This document shows, piece after piece, positions 1 to 12,875 of a stretch of 64,000 nucleotides of DNA. Made by a program: the position numbers and the translations under genes. The notes under the pieces are model-generated. The model saw only the letters and a list, made by a program, of their open reading frames with translations. It searched no databases and was not told where the DNA came from. The DNA is from Pseudoduganella buxea (GTDB taxonomy: Bacteria > Pseudomonadota > Gammaproteobacteria > Burkholderiales > Burkholderiaceae_D): the NCBI RefSeq assembly GCF_009720835.1, contig NZ_WNKZ01000001.1, positions 124,001-188,000 of the forward strand, in the 5' to 3' direction. How positions within the stretch are numbered: position 1 is the first letter of the stretch; each line of letters opens with the position of its first letter.

Positions 1-578
1 TCCAGCAGCGCAGCACGCTGATCCACTACGCGGGTAACGGAACCGATGTTGCGCACGTTGACAGGATCTTTGTAACGCCATATGTCAGCCGACATGTCCA
101 GCGGCAGGCCGACCGTGTCGCGCAGGGTCGACGGGCCCAGCAGCGGCAGCATCACGTAGGGGCCCGATTGCACGCCCCACTTGCCCATCGTCTGGCCGAA
201 GTCTTCCTTGTGCTTGGGCAGGCCCGCTTCGGAAGCGATGTCCAGCACGCCCAACAGGCCGAACGTGGAGTTCAGCGCCACGCGCATGACGTCCGACATG
301 CCTTCCGCACCCTTGCCTTGCAGCAGGTTGTTGGCGGCGGTCCAGACATCGCCCAGGTTACCGAAGAAGTTCGACACGCCCGTCTGCACGAAGCTCGGGG
401 TGACGTTCTTGTAGCCGGTGGCGACCGGTTTCAATGCATATTGGTCGACGGTGTCGTTGAACTTGAACACGCCGCGGTTCCACGTTTCCATGGGGTCGCG
501 TTTATCGGGACCGACGGCACAGCCGGACAGGGCGGCAGCGGCGGCCAGCGCCAGCAGAACGGAGGTATTGCGGCTCAT
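1..578 (-). CDS. mlaA: MlaA/VacJ outer-membrane lipoprotein, 3' part missing
   Basis: MlaA is the outer-membrane lipoprotein of the Mla system, which removes mislocalised phospholipids from the outer leaflet and hands them to MlaC. Reading from the ATG at 578, residues 1-18 form a lipoprotein signal ending in a lipobox (LSGC, Cys19). The family's DPMETWNR and GYKNVTP-like segments and the GPSTLRDTVGLPLD segment follow. About 192 codons are present and the C-terminus lies beyond base 1. The start overlaps the mlaD stop by one base (TGATG), so it is the distal member of the mlaFED operon and probably translationally coupled. The family call is firm; the gene is incomplete only because of the window edge. 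Confidence 0.93.
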   Translation of the reverse strand, partial: MSRNTSVLLALAAAAALSGCAVGPDKRDPMETWNRGVFKFNDTVDQYALKPVATGYKNVTPSFVQTGVSNFFGNLGDVWTAANNLLQGKGAEGMSDVMRVALNSTFGLLGVLDIASEAGLPKHKEDFGQTMGKWGVQSGPYVMLPLLGPSTLRDTVGLPLDMSADIWRYKDPVNVRNIGSVTRVVDQRAALL

Positions 579-1048
579 CAGTTGGAGTCCTTTCCTTCAG
601 CGGCTTTGCTGTAAATAAATTGGTTGATCAGGTCTTCCAGCACGGCGGCGGACTGGGTGCGGGCGATCTTGTCGCCGGCCACCAGGTTCTTCTCGTCGCC
701 ACCGGCTTCGATACCGATGTACTGCTCGCCCAGCAAGCCCGAGGTGAGGATCTTGGCCGAGCTATCTTTGGGAAACTTGTATGTCTCGTCCATCTCCAAG
801 GTCACGGCAGCCTTGTACGATTTGTCGTCAAAGGCAATTTTCGCCACCCGGCCAACGACGACGCCGGAGGCCTTGACTGCCGCCTGCGGCCGCAGGCTGC
901 CGACGTTGTCGAACTTCGCCGTCACTTCGTACGTCTTGGCCAGCGAGAACGAACTGCTGTTACCAGCCTTTAAAGCAAGGAACATCAGCGCGGCGACACC
1001 AATTACGATGAACAGACCGACCCAGACATCCAGAGATTTGCGTTGCAT
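578..1048 (-). CDS. mlaD: MlaD, MCE-domain phospholipid transport protein
   Basis: MlaD is the inner-membrane-anchored MCE protein that forms a hexameric ring on MlaFE and passes phospholipid between MlaC and the ABC transporter. The 156-residue product begins MQRKSLDVWVGLF, has one N-terminal transmembrane helix (about 7-27) and an MCE domain (about 38-116) with the family segments VGSLRPQAAVKASGVVVGRV and LLGEQYIGIEAGG. I chose the ATG at 1048 over an in-frame upstream start at 1099 because AGGATAAG sits just upstream and family members start at the residues preceding the helix. It lies between mlaE and mlaA on the same strand. Confidence 0.93.
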   Translation of the reverse strand: MQRKSLDVWVGLFIVIGVAALMFLALKAGNSSSFSLAKTYEVTAKFDNVGSLRPQAAVKASGVVVGRVAKIAFDDKSYKAAVTLEMDETYKFPKDSSAKILTSGLLGEQYIGIEAGGDEKNLVAGDKIARTQSAAVLEDLINQFIYSKAAEGKDSN

Positions 1049-1124
1049 AAAACTTATCCTATAGGTTTTTACCGAACCGCGCTGAGCGGTAGCGCACACA
1101 CTTATTGTATTTTTGAATGATTTT

Positions 1125-1910
1125 TCAGCGGCTGAACATTAGTGCCGTCAACATGAAGTCGAGCCACCAGATCATCAGCGAGGACACCACCACCGTGCGG
1201 GTGGTGGCGCCGGCTACGTCTTCCGGTGTCGGCCGCGCTTCATATCCCTGGTACAGGGCGATGAACATGATGGCGATACCAAAGACGACGCTCTTGACGA
1301 AGCCGTTGAAGACATCCTTCCACAGGTCGACGCCGGCCTGCATCTGCGACCAGAAGGCACCGGCGTCGACGCCGATCAGCTTGACGCCCACCAGGTAGCC
1401 GCCGAAGATGCCGACGGCACTGAAGATCGATGCCAGCAGTGGTACGGCGACAACACCGGCCCAGAAACGGGGCGCCAGCACGCGCTGGATGGGGTTCACC
1501 GCCATCATTTCCATGGCCGACAGCTGCTCGCCCGCCTTCATCAGGCCGATCTCGGCCGTCAGCGACGTGCCGGCACGGCCGGCGAACAGCAGCGCCGTGA
1601 TGACCGGCCCCAGTTCGCGCGTCAGGCCCAGGGCCACGAGCAGGCCGAGCGACTCGGAGGCGCCGTACTTGGTCAGCGTGTAATACCCCTGCAGGCCCAG
1701 CACCATGCCCACGAACAGGCCGGACAGGGTGATGATGAGCAGCGAGTAGTTGCCGATGAAGTGCAGTTGCTCGACGACAAGGCGGGGGCGGCGCCACAGG
1801 CCGCCCGACAGGCCGATCATCGTGAAGAAAACGCGGGTGGCGTAGCCCAGGCTTTCGACGTAGTCGCGTACGGTATTGCCGATATCGGCCAGCAGGCGGC
1901 GGCCGATCAT
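1125..1910 (-). CDS. mlaE: MlaE, ABC transporter permease
   Basis: MlaE is the integral membrane permease of the Mla phospholipid ABC transporter (MlaFEDB). The 261-residue protein has the usual five to six hydrophobic segments. It carries the strongly conserved family region ELGPVITALLFAGRAGTSLTAEIG followed by MKAGEQLSAMEMMAVNP, the coupling helix that contacts MlaF. Length matches the family. Its start overlaps the mlaF stop by four bases (ATGA), consistent with one transcript mlaF-mlaE-mlaD-mlaA. A 76-bp gap separates its stop from the mlaD start. Confidence 0.95.
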   Translation of the reverse strand: MIGRRLLADIGNTVRDYVESLGYATRVFFTMIGLSGGLWRRPRLVVEQLHFIGNYSLLIITLSGLFVGMVLGLQGYYTLTKYGASESLGLLVALGLTRELGPVITALLFAGRAGTSLTAEIGLMKAGEQLSAMEMMAVNPIQRVLAPRFWAGVVAVPLLASIFSAVGIFGGYLVGVKLIGVDAGAFWSQMQAGVDLWKDVFNGFVKSVVFGIAIMFIALYQGYEARPTPEDVAGATTRTVVVSSLMIWWLDFMLTALMFSR

Positions 1911-2710
1911 GCGCGCGCTCCCAGGCCCAGGTCTTCGGCCAGCGACTTGCCGGGATAGTGGAACGGCACGGGGCCGTCAGCCTCGGCGTGCACGAACTGT
2001 TTTACATAGGGGTCGGTCGATACCATCATGTCCGCTGGGGTGCCGTGGGCAACGATCTTGCCTTGCGACAGGAAATACACATAGTCGGCGATCGTGAAGG
2101 ATTCCTTCACATCGTGCGACACGAGGATGCTGGTCGAGCCGAGCGCATCGTTCAGGTTGCGGATCAGGTTGGCGGTGACACCCATCGAGATGGGGTCCAG
2201 GCCGGCGAAGGGCTCGTCATACATGATCAGTTGCGGGTCCAGGGCGATGGAGCGGGCCAGCGCGACCCGACGCGCCATGCCGCCGGAAATCTCGCCCGGC
2301 TTCATGCGCGCGGCATTGCGCAGGCCGACGGCATGCAATTTCATCAGCACGAGGTCGCGGATCAGCTCTTCCGGTAAATCCGTATGCTCACGCAAGGGGA
2401 AGGCGACATTCTCGAATACGGTCAGGTCGGTAAACAGGGCGCCGTGCTGGAACAGCATGCCCATTTTGCGGCGCAGCAGGTACAGGTCAGAGGTCTTGAG
2501 CTGGTGGACCACCTGCCCATCGACGCTGACCTGCCCCGTTTTCGGGCGGATCTGGCCGCCGATCAGGCGCAGCACGGTCGTCTTGCCGCTGCCGGAGCCG
2601 CCCATGACGGCCACCACTTTCCCTTTGGGGAAATCCATATGGAGCCCGGCCAGGATGGCCCGCTTCCCATATGAAAAGTGCAAATCACGGATCTCTACGA
2701 GGTTCGGCAC
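1907..2710 (-). CDS. mlaF: MlaF, ABC transporter ATP-binding protein
   Basis: MlaF is the cytoplasmic ATPase that powers the Mla phospholipid transporter. The 267-residue product has a Walker A motif (GGSGSGKTT, residues 37-45), an ABC signature (ISGGMARRVALARS), a Walker B with catalytic Glu (LIMYDEPFAGLDP) and a switch His (ILVSHD). It is the first gene of the minus-strand mla operon and overlaps mlaE by four bases. The 2711-2870 stretch in front of it is AT-rich compared with the rest of the window and should hold the promoter, although I could not fix one set of hexamers. Confidence 0.95.
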   Translation of the reverse strand: MPNLVEIRDLHFSYGKRAILAGLHMDFPKGKVVAVMGGSGSGKTTVLRLIGGQIRPKTGQVSVDGQVVHQLKTSDLYLLRRKMGMLFQHGALFTDLTVFENVAFPLREHTDLPEELIRDLVLMKLHAVGLRNAARMKPGEISGGMARRVALARSIALDPQLIMYDEPFAGLDPISMGVTANLIRNLNDALGSTSILVSHDVKESFTIADYVYFLSQGKIVAHGTPADMMVSTDPYVKQFVHAEADGPVPFHYPGKSLAEDLGLGARA

Positions 2711-2880
2711 GGCATAAACTCTTTATTTTTAATGCCATATTCTAATGCAGAAAAGCAAAAGTCTGCTGAGCAGCCCCCGGAAGAGGCAGAAATGGCCAAC
2801 GTGAAGAGGCGAATGATACAGTATTAATAACTATTAAGTCAGCAATTTACATTTAGCAAATCTTGTTAATTTGCTGCAAG

Positions 2881-2972
2881 GCAGCATTGCCAAGAAAATG
2901 GGGACAGACCCCATTTTCCAGGAAATGTTTCCCGAAAAAGGGGGTCTGTCCCCATTTTTGAAGCAATGTTGC
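2881..2972. repeat. Paired inverted REP-like element downstream of gltD, probable terminator
   Basis: Two copies of a module containing GGGGACAGACCCC flanked by AAAAT/ATTTT lie in opposite orientation (about 2895-2917 and 2936-2958). The outer sequences GCAGCATTGC (2881-2890) and GCAATGTTGC (2963-2972) also pair, so about 30-base arms can fold around a GGAAATGTTTCC core. It ends six bases before the gltD stop on the minus strand, so besides being a REP pair it is well placed to end gltBD transcription or stabilise that mRNA. A third copy of the module is at 9361-9395, near the RAYT gene. Confidence 0.8.
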
Positions 2973-2978
2973 GGGCCG

Positions 2979-4442
2979 TTAGCGCGGCAGGACCGATTCG
3001 CCCATCAGGAACTCATCGACGGCGCGGGCGCACTGGCGGCCTTCGCGGATGGCCCAGACCACCAGCGACTGGCCGCGGCGGATGTCGCCCGCAGCAAAGA
3101 CGCCTGGCTGGTTGGTGTGGTAGCAGCCGTCGCCGTCCGTCGTGGCGCGGGCGTTGCCGCGGCCGTCCTTGTCGACACCGAAGGCGTCCAGCACCTGCTG
3201 CACGGGCGAGACGAAGCCCATGGCCAGCAGCACCAGGTCGGCCTTCATCTCGAATTCCGAGTTCGGCACTTCCTGCATCTTGCCGTCTTTCCACTCGACG
3301 CGGCAGGCCACCAGCTTCTCGACCTTGCCGTTCTTGCCTTCCAGGCGCTTGGTGGCGACGGCCCAGTCGCGCTCGCAGCCTTCCTCGTGCGAGGACGACG
3401 TGCGCAGCTTGGTCGGCCAGTATGGCCACACCATCGGCTTGTTTTCCTGCTCCGGCGGCATCGGCATCAGTTCGAACTGCGTGATGCTGGCCGCGCCGTG
3501 GCGGTTCGACGTGCCGACGCAGTCCGAGCCCGTGTCGCCGCCGCCGATGACGACGACGTGCTTGCCGGTGGCCTTGATCTGGTCCTTCACCTTGTCACCA
3601 GCGTTGACCTTGTTCTGCAGCGGCAGGAAGTCCATCGCGAAATGCACGCCCTTCAGCTCGCGGCCCGGCACGGGCAGGTCGCGCGGCTGCTCGGCACCGC
3701 CGGCAATCACGACGGCATCGAATTCCTTCCGCAGGTCCTCGGGGAAGATGGTTTCCTTCGCCCAGTTGTTGACGGTGGCGGGGAAATCCTTGCCGACCAG
3801 GGTCGACAGGCGGAACTTGACGCCTTCCGCTTCCATCTGCTCGATGCGGCGGTCGATATGGAACTTCTCCAGCTTGAAGTCGGGAATGCCGTAGCGCAGC
3901 AGGCCGCCGGCGCGGTCCGATTTCTCGAACACCGTCACGTCGTGGCCGGCACGGGCCAGCTGTTGCGCGGCCGCCAGGCCGGCAGGACCGGAGCCAACCA
4001 CGGCCACGCTCTTGCCCGTCTTGCGTTCCGGCAGCTGCGGCTTGACCCAGCCGTGTTCCCAGCCTTCGTCGATGATCTTGTGCTCGATCGACTTGATGCC
4101 CACCGGCGCATCGCCGATGCCCAGGGTACAGGCGCTTTCGCACGGGGCCGGGCAGATGCGGCCCGTGAACTCGGGGAAGTTGTTGGTCGAATGCAGCACG
4201 TCCAGGGCGGCCCGGTAGTGCTGGCGGTAGACCAGGTCATTCCAGTCCGGAATGATGTTATTGACGGGGCAGCCCGTGTTGCAGAACGGGATGCCGCAGT
4301 CCATGCAGCGCGCGCCCTGGATCTTGGCCTGCTCGTCCGTCAGCTTCAGGACGAATTCCTTGTAATTCTTGACGCGGGACTCCGCTGGCAGGTAGCTCTC
4401 TTCCTGACGCTGGAATTCCATGAAACCGGTGATCTTGCCCAT
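2979..4442 (-). CDS. gltD: Glutamate synthase (NADPH) small subunit
   Basis: GltD is the beta subunit of NADPH-dependent glutamate synthase. It transfers electrons from NADPH through FAD and iron-sulfur clusters to the large subunit. The 487-residue protein has N-terminal cluster-binding cysteines (Cys46, 49, 54, 58 in [14 protein letters not shown]), further Cys in [16 protein letters not shown], an FAD Rossmann motif ([19 protein letters not shown], about 149-167) and an NADPH motif ([16 protein letters not shown], about 297-312). It follows gltB with a 15-bp gap on the same strand, the usual order, so the two are almost certainly cotranscribed. Confidence 0.96.
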   Translation of the reverse strand: MGKITGFMEFQRQEESYLPAESRVKNYKEFVLKLTDEQAKIQGARCMDCGIPFCNTGCPVNNIIPDWNDLVYRQHYRAALDVLHSTNNFPEFTGRICPAPCESACTLGIGDAPVGIKSIEHKIIDEGWEHGWVKPQLPERKTGKSVAVVGSGPAGLAAAQQLARAGHDVTVFEKSDRAGGLLRYGIPDFKLEKFHIDRRIEQMEAEGVKFRLSTLVGKDFPATVNNWAKETIFPEDLRKEFDAVVIAGGAEQPRDLPVPGRELKGVHFAMDFLPLQNKVNAGDKVKDQIKATGKHVVVIGGGDTGSDCVGTSNRHGAASITQFELMPMPPEQENKPMVWPYWPTKLRTSSSHEEGCERDWAVATKRLEGKNGKVEKLVACRVEWKDGKMQEVPNSEFEMKADLVLLAMGFVSPVQQVLDAFGVDKDGRGNARATTDGDGCYHTNQPGVFAAGDIRRGQSLVVWAIREGRQCARAVDEFLMGESVLPR

Positions 4443-4457
4443 TATCTTTATCCTTCC

Positions 4458-9182
<4,725 letters not shown>

Positions 9183-9329
9183 GGGACTCTCCGAAGCAGG
9201 GCTGCCGGACCAGGGTGCCGACATGCCAATTTTTGCAATGAAAAATCAGAGTAGTGCAACGCACAAAAAAACTCAACAGAAACAATTAGGGTCGGAGTCA
9301 AATTAAATTAAACTTTACTCGGCCAAATT

Positions 9330-9343
9330 TTAAATAGGGACAG
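9330..9343 (+). repeat. Left copy of inverted 14-bp motif flanking the RAYT gene
   Basis: TTAAATAGGGACAG occurs here on the plus strand and again, perfectly inverted, at 10182-10195, so the two copies bracket the RAYT gene in a unit of 866 bp. The motif shares GGGACAG with the GGGGACAGACCCC modules. The surrounding 9225-9434 stretch is AT-rich and holds no gene. Confidence 0.75.
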
Positions 9344-9360
9344 AGTCATTTCGTTACCAA

Positions 9361-9395
9361 AAAAATGGGGACAGACCCCATTTTTCCGGAAACAT
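9361..9395 (+). repeat. REP-like module GGGGACAGACCCC, single copy
   Basis: An AAAAATGGGGACAGACCCC core with an ATTTTT arm and a following CCGGAAA. It matches one half of the paired element at 2881-2972 almost base for base. It lies between gltB and the RAYT gene, on the 3' side of the RAYT gene. Confidence 0.75.
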
Positions 9396-9434
9396 TGCGC
9401 TCTGCTCGCATTAATGCCTGTCTGGCACGGGCTC

Positions 9435-10130
9435 TCAAGCAACCTTTGATTTGTACGGCCGGCCGCGCTTGGCAGGCAGGACCTGGCGCTGGGCGCGGCG
9501 TTCGAGGGCTTCCTTGTAGGGTTCACTACCCAGGGGCCAGCCCTTCAATACTGCCGCTTCGATGGCCTGCACTTGGCTGGACGATAGCGATTGTTCGGCA
9601 AGGGCGATGTAGGCTGCCTCGCGCTGGAAGGGCGTATTGCCGAGCGACCAGTAAACCGGGTGGTCCGTGATGACGCCGTCCGCTTTGGCGCCGACATGGT
9701 GGGCGCAGGACGACCACGGATAGTCCTGCGGCTGCGACACGAGACCGGCACGGACCGGGGCGGCTTCCATATAACGGCTGCACAGCATCAGGAATTTTTC
9801 CGCTTCGACCACGGATGTTTTGTATCTGCCATGCCACAAGGTGCCGGCGCGGCCGTATTTCTGGTTGTAGTACGGCACATAATTGCGCCCCAACCATTGC
9901 ATCATCTGGCCGAGTCCGTCCTCGTCGGATGGGGTGACGAGCAGGTGCAGCTGGTCCGGCAGCAGCACATAGGCATGCACGGCCACTTTATAAGTACGGG
10001 CGGCGCTGCGCAACCAGCCGAGGAAGGCGGTGCAGTCGTCATCGTCCTGGAACAGGTGCATGCCATTCAGGCCGCGCTGGATCAGGTAATGGGGTTGCGA
10101 AGGAACGATCAGTCGAGGCAGGCGGGCCAT
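9435..10130 (-). CDS. REP-associated tyrosine transposase (RAYT, Y1_Tnp), HUH motif altered
   Basis: RAYTs are single-copy Y1 transposase relatives of the IS200/IS605 type that act on, or spread, REP palindromes. The 231-residue product starts MARLPRLIVPSQPHYLIQRG, the standard family start. The upstream in-frame ATG at 10160 is possible, but neither start has a clear ribosome site. The catalytic Tyr is retained (CSRYMEAAPVRAGLV, Tyr120), and the C-terminal GRPYK basic tail is present. The metal-binding HUH motif, normally NHxHLL, reads DQLHLL here (Gln60, His62), so the first His is missing and the IQRGNNR-type segment is altered. It may be catalytically impaired. Inverted 14-bp repeats flank it and REP-like modules lie nearby. 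Confidence 0.85.
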   Translation of the reverse strand: MARLPRLIVPSQPHYLIQRGLNGMHLFQDDDDCTAFLGWLRSAARTYKVAVHAYVLLPDQLHLLVTPSDEDGLGQMMQWLGRNYVPYYNQKYGRAGTLWHGRYKTSVVEAEKFLMLCSRYMEAAPVRAGLVSQPQDYPWSSCAHHVGAKADGVITDHPVYWSLGNTPFQREAAYIALAEQSLSSSQVQAIEAAVLKGWPLGSEPYKEALERRAQRQVLPAKRGRPYKSKVA

Positions 10131-10181
10131 GGGTGTGGTTGAGAAAGGCAACGCCTGCATGATAACGCGCGCCGCCCCACC

Positions 10182-10195
10182 CTGTCCCTATTTAA
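10182..10195 (-). repeat. Right copy of inverted 14-bp motif flanking the RAYT gene
   Basis: Exact inverse of the TTAAATAGGGACAG copy at 9330-9343, placed just beyond the 5' end of the RAYT gene. The pair suggests the ends of a RAYT-REP unit. Confidence 0.75.
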
Positions 10196-10242
10196 TGCGG
10201 GTCGCCATGCAAATTTGCAAAGTGTGATTGCACGAATATCGC

Positions 10243-10272
10243 TTGCTATTAAATAGCGCGCTATCTATACTG
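10243..10272 (+). promoter_or_regulatory. Promoter with overlapping palindromic operator for the alpha/beta hydrolase gene
   Basis: TTGCTA (10243-10248) and TATACT (10266-10271) are spaced by 17 bp, a good sigma-70 arrangement. The spacer is filled by two overlapping palindromes: GCTATT-A-AATAGC (10245-10257) and ATAGCGCGCTAT (10253-10264). Palindromes between -35 and -10 are typical repressor sites. No adjacent regulator gene identifies the repressor. Confidence 0.55.
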
Positions 10273-10305
10273 GCTTCCATCGACACCCCACCCAAGGAGA
10301 TCACC

Positions 10306-11097
10306 ATGAAGAACCTGACCGCCATCGCTTTCGCCGCCGCCACCCTGCTGGGCACCGCCGCCACCTCATCGATTGCCGCCACCGCCGCGCCGTCCGCCGT
10401 GAAGCCCACCGTCGTCCTCGTGCACGGCGCCTTCGCCGACTCGTCCAGCTGGGACGGCGTCACCGCCAAGCTGCAGGCCGACGGCTACAAGGTCGTGGCC
10501 GCCGCCAATCCGCTGCGCAGCGTCAAGGGCGATGCCGACTCCGTTTCCGGCGTCATCAAGGGAATCGACGGCCCGGTCGTGCTGGTCGGTCACTCCTACG
10601 GCGGCGCCGTCATCACCACGGCCGCACAGGGCAACGCCAATGTGAAGGGCCTCGTGTACGTGGCGGCCTTTGCGCCGGAGGCGGGCGAAAACGCGCTGGA
10701 ATTGTCGGGTCGCTTCCCCGGCGGCACCCTGGGTGGTGCACTGGCCGCGCCCGTGACCCTGCCCGACGGCGGCAAGGACCTGTACATCGACCAGGCCAAG
10801 TTCCATCAGCAGTTCGCCGCGGACGTGCCGAAAGCCAAGGCGCGCCTGATGGCGGCCGGCCAGCGCCCCATCGCGGAAGCGGCCTTGAAGGAAGCATCCG
10901 GCACGCCGGCGTGGAAGAGCGTGCCGTCGTACTTCATCTACGGCACGGCGGACAAGAATATTCCCGCCGCCGCGCTGAAGTTCATGGCCGACCGGGCCCA
11001 GTCGAAGAAAACCGTCGCCGTGGCCGGCGCGTCGCACGTCGTGATGACGTCGCACCCCGCCGAAGTGGCACGGCTGATCGAGGATGCGGCGAAGTAA
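10306..11097 (+). CDS. Exported alpha/beta-fold hydrolase
   Basis: The 263-residue product starts at the ATG preceded by AAGGAGA; a longer in-frame reading from 10228 has no such site. Residues 1-25 look like a Sec signal peptide. The mature part has the alpha/beta-hydrolase oxyanion segment HGAFADSSSW (40-49), the nucleophile elbow GHSYGG (Ser97), a late Asp (YGTADKNIP) and a late His (GASHVVMTSHP), a complete catalytic triad. It resembles the group often annotated as alpha/beta hydrolase or salicylate-esterase-like proteins. The substrate is unknown. It stands alone with its own operator-like promoter, so it is probably inducible. Confidence 0.88.
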   Translation: MKNLTAIAFAAATLLGTAATSSIAATAAPSAVKPTVVLVHGAFADSSSWDGVTAKLQADGYKVVAAANPLRSVKGDADSVSGVIKGIDGPVVLVGHSYGGAVITTAAQGNANVKGLVYVAAFAPEAGENALELSGRFPGGTLGGALAAPVTLPDGGKDLYIDQAKFHQQFAADVPKAKARLMAAGQRPIAEAALKEASGTPAWKSVPSYFIYGTADKNIPAAALKFMADRAQSKKTVAVAGASHVVMTSHPAEVARLIEDAAK

Positions 11098-11100
11098 GCG

Positions 11101-11781
11101 TCAGGAAAGGTTGAAGCTGGCCGACAGGCTGTAGCCTTCGCCATACGCGCTGCGCAGGGGCAGGTCCTGGCCCAGCCCGGACCGGGCCTTCTTGCGCAGC
11201 CGGTAGACCAGCATGTCGACGCGACGGCCCGCATCCGGGTCGTCGCCGCCGATGCCCGCCACGATGACCTGGCGCGGTACGGGCCGGGTGTTAATGGTCA
11301 GCAAGTGCAGGAAGTTGCACTCTTTTTCCGTCAACGTGATGGCCTGGCCCTGCAGCTCAAGCTGGCGGGCCGACAGGCGCAAGGTCCACTTGCTGGGAAC
11401 GGGAATGTTTTCCTGCGGCCCCACGCGGCGGTCCAGCGCTTCCAGATGGGCGGCCAGTTCCGGGAATTTGATAGGCTTGGTCAAGTAATGGTCGGCGCCC
11501 AGGCGCAGGCCCATGATGCGGCTGTCGAAATTGACCCGGCCCGTCAGCACGATCAGGCCGATCTGCGGATACAGCTGGCGCATGCGGGGAATGACGTTGA
11601 TACCGTCTTCGTCCGGTAAACCCAGGTCCAGCACGACGACACCGACATTGCCCTGACTCAGGGCAGACCACATTTCGCCTGCATTATTGGTAATGCTGAC
11701 CTCGTGCCCTAGTTCCATCAAGAAATCCGCCATCTCTTCGGCGTATTCCAGGTTGTCTTCCACGATCAGTAGTTGCGTCAT
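11101..11781 (-). CDS. OmpR-family response regulator
   Basis: A DNA-binding response regulator of 226 residues. The receiver domain has the acidic pocket (Glu8, Asp9), phospho-acceptor Asp52 (VVLDLGLPDEDG), Thr in LTGR and the conserved Lys in LTKPIK. The C-terminal half is a winged helix (LTEKECNFLHLLTINTRPVPR to RRVDMLVYRLRKKA). It is the last gene of a minus-strand set with the PAS kinase (stop at 11852, 70-bp gap) and the SNF2 helicase, so the kinase is its likely partner. The targets are unknown. Confidence 0.9.
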   Translation of the reverse strand: MTQLLIVEDNLEYAEEMADFLMELGHEVSITNNAGEMWSALSQGNVGVVVLDLGLPDEDGINVIPRMRQLYPQIGLIVLTGRVNFDSRIMGLRLGADHYLTKPIKFPELAAHLEALDRRVGPQENIPVPSKWTLRLSARQLELQGQAITLTEKECNFLHLLTINTRPVPRQVIVAGIGGDDPDAGRRVDMLVYRLRKKARSGLGQDLPLRSAYGEGYSLSASFNLS

Positions 11782-11851
11782 CGATGCGCCATTCTTACAG
11801 TTATTCCATTACGTAAAGGATTATCACGGGAGTAACGCTACTGTTGCAAGT

Positions 11852-12871
11852 TTATACGGCGATTGGCAGCCAAATCCGGAAGTTCTTGCCGCTTTCAAGC
11901 AAATTGCTGACTGTTAAGGTGCCGCCATGCACATCGACGATGGACCGGGCCATGTACAGGCCCAGGCCGGAACCGGGCACGCCGGCAGCCGCGCTGCCGC
12001 GAAAGCCCTTGTCGAAAATGCGGCCCAGCTCATCGGCGGGAATGGGCGCGCCCCCGTCCGCCACGCTGAATTCTATCCCGCCTGAGCTTGCCTTGCAGGC
12101 AACAATCTCGATGGTGGCGCCGGGTGGGCCGTATTTGATGGCGTTATCGAGCAGCACCTCCAGGCACAGCCGCATGCCAGGCGGGTCGCAGCGCAGTTTG
12201 GCGGGCACGTCCGTGGCCCGCACGGTCACCACGGCACCCCGCTCGCGGGCCTTCGTGGCCACCTCTTCCAGCAGCGTCGCGGGCTCGACGTGAGTGTCCT
12301 GGCGCGCGCGACCGATGTCGGCCAGGCGATCCGGCGACAGGTACTCGTCCAGCATGGCCAAGAGTCGGTCAACCGCCGTGGCAATCTTGCGATAGCGTTT
12401 TTTGGTGGCCTCGTCCGCATCCCGGTGCGTCATTTCGAGGCGCTGGATGGCGCCGTCGATGGTGGCCAGGGGCGTGCGGAATTCATGCGAGACCATCGAC
12501 GCGAAACGCTTCTGCTGCAAGGCCGCATCGCGCCGGGCCGAGATATCGCGGATCACGCCGACCAGGCGCAGCCCACCCGCGCCTTCGACCAGGGTCGATT
12601 CGATTTCCACGGGCAAGGCGCCGTCGCGGCCCGCCAATTCCGTTTCGCGCCGCACCGTGCGCAGCGCTGCGTCGCCCGAAGCAAAGCGCGCCAGCCGGTC
12701 CGGCAGATCGGCCAGCCACGCGGTGGCCTCGGCGTCGATCCGGTCAGCCTCCCAGCCAAGCACGCGGCTGGCTGCCGGGCTGACGTACAGCAGCCGGCCG
12801 GTCGTGCAGTCGGCCATCCAGTGGATGTCGCTGCTCGCATCGAGCAGCAGGCGTAGGTCGCCGGCGTCCAT
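11852..12871 (-). CDS. PAS-domain sensor histidine kinase, soluble
   Basis: A 339-residue histidine kinase with no membrane segment. It has an N-terminal PAS domain (about 5-115, ending in the PAC-type GVIRDISARRDA), an H-box (SMVSHEFRTPLA, His129) and a HATPase domain with N box (LLDNAIKYG) and G boxes (GSGLGLYMARSIV). It is therefore a cytoplasmic sensor. It starts four bases after the SNF2 helicase stop, an uncommon coupling, and is followed by an OmpR-type regulator. The signal is unknown. Confidence 0.9.
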   Translation of the reverse strand: MDAGDLRLLLDASSDIHWMADCTTGRLLYVSPAASRVLGWEADRIDAEATAWLADLPDRLARFASGDAALRTVRRETELAGRDGALPVEIESTLVEGAGGLRLVGVIRDISARRDAALQQKRFASMVSHEFRTPLATIDGAIQRLEMTHRDADEATKKRYRKIATAVDRLLAMLDEYLSPDRLADIGRARQDTHVEPATLLEEVATKARERGAVVTVRATDVPAKLRCDPPGMRLCLEVLLDNAIKYGPPGATIEIVACKASSGGIEFSVADGGAPIPADELGRIFDKGFRGSAAAGVPGSGLGLYMARSIVDVHGGTLTVSNLLESGKNFRIWLPIAV

Positions 12872-12875
12872 GCCG

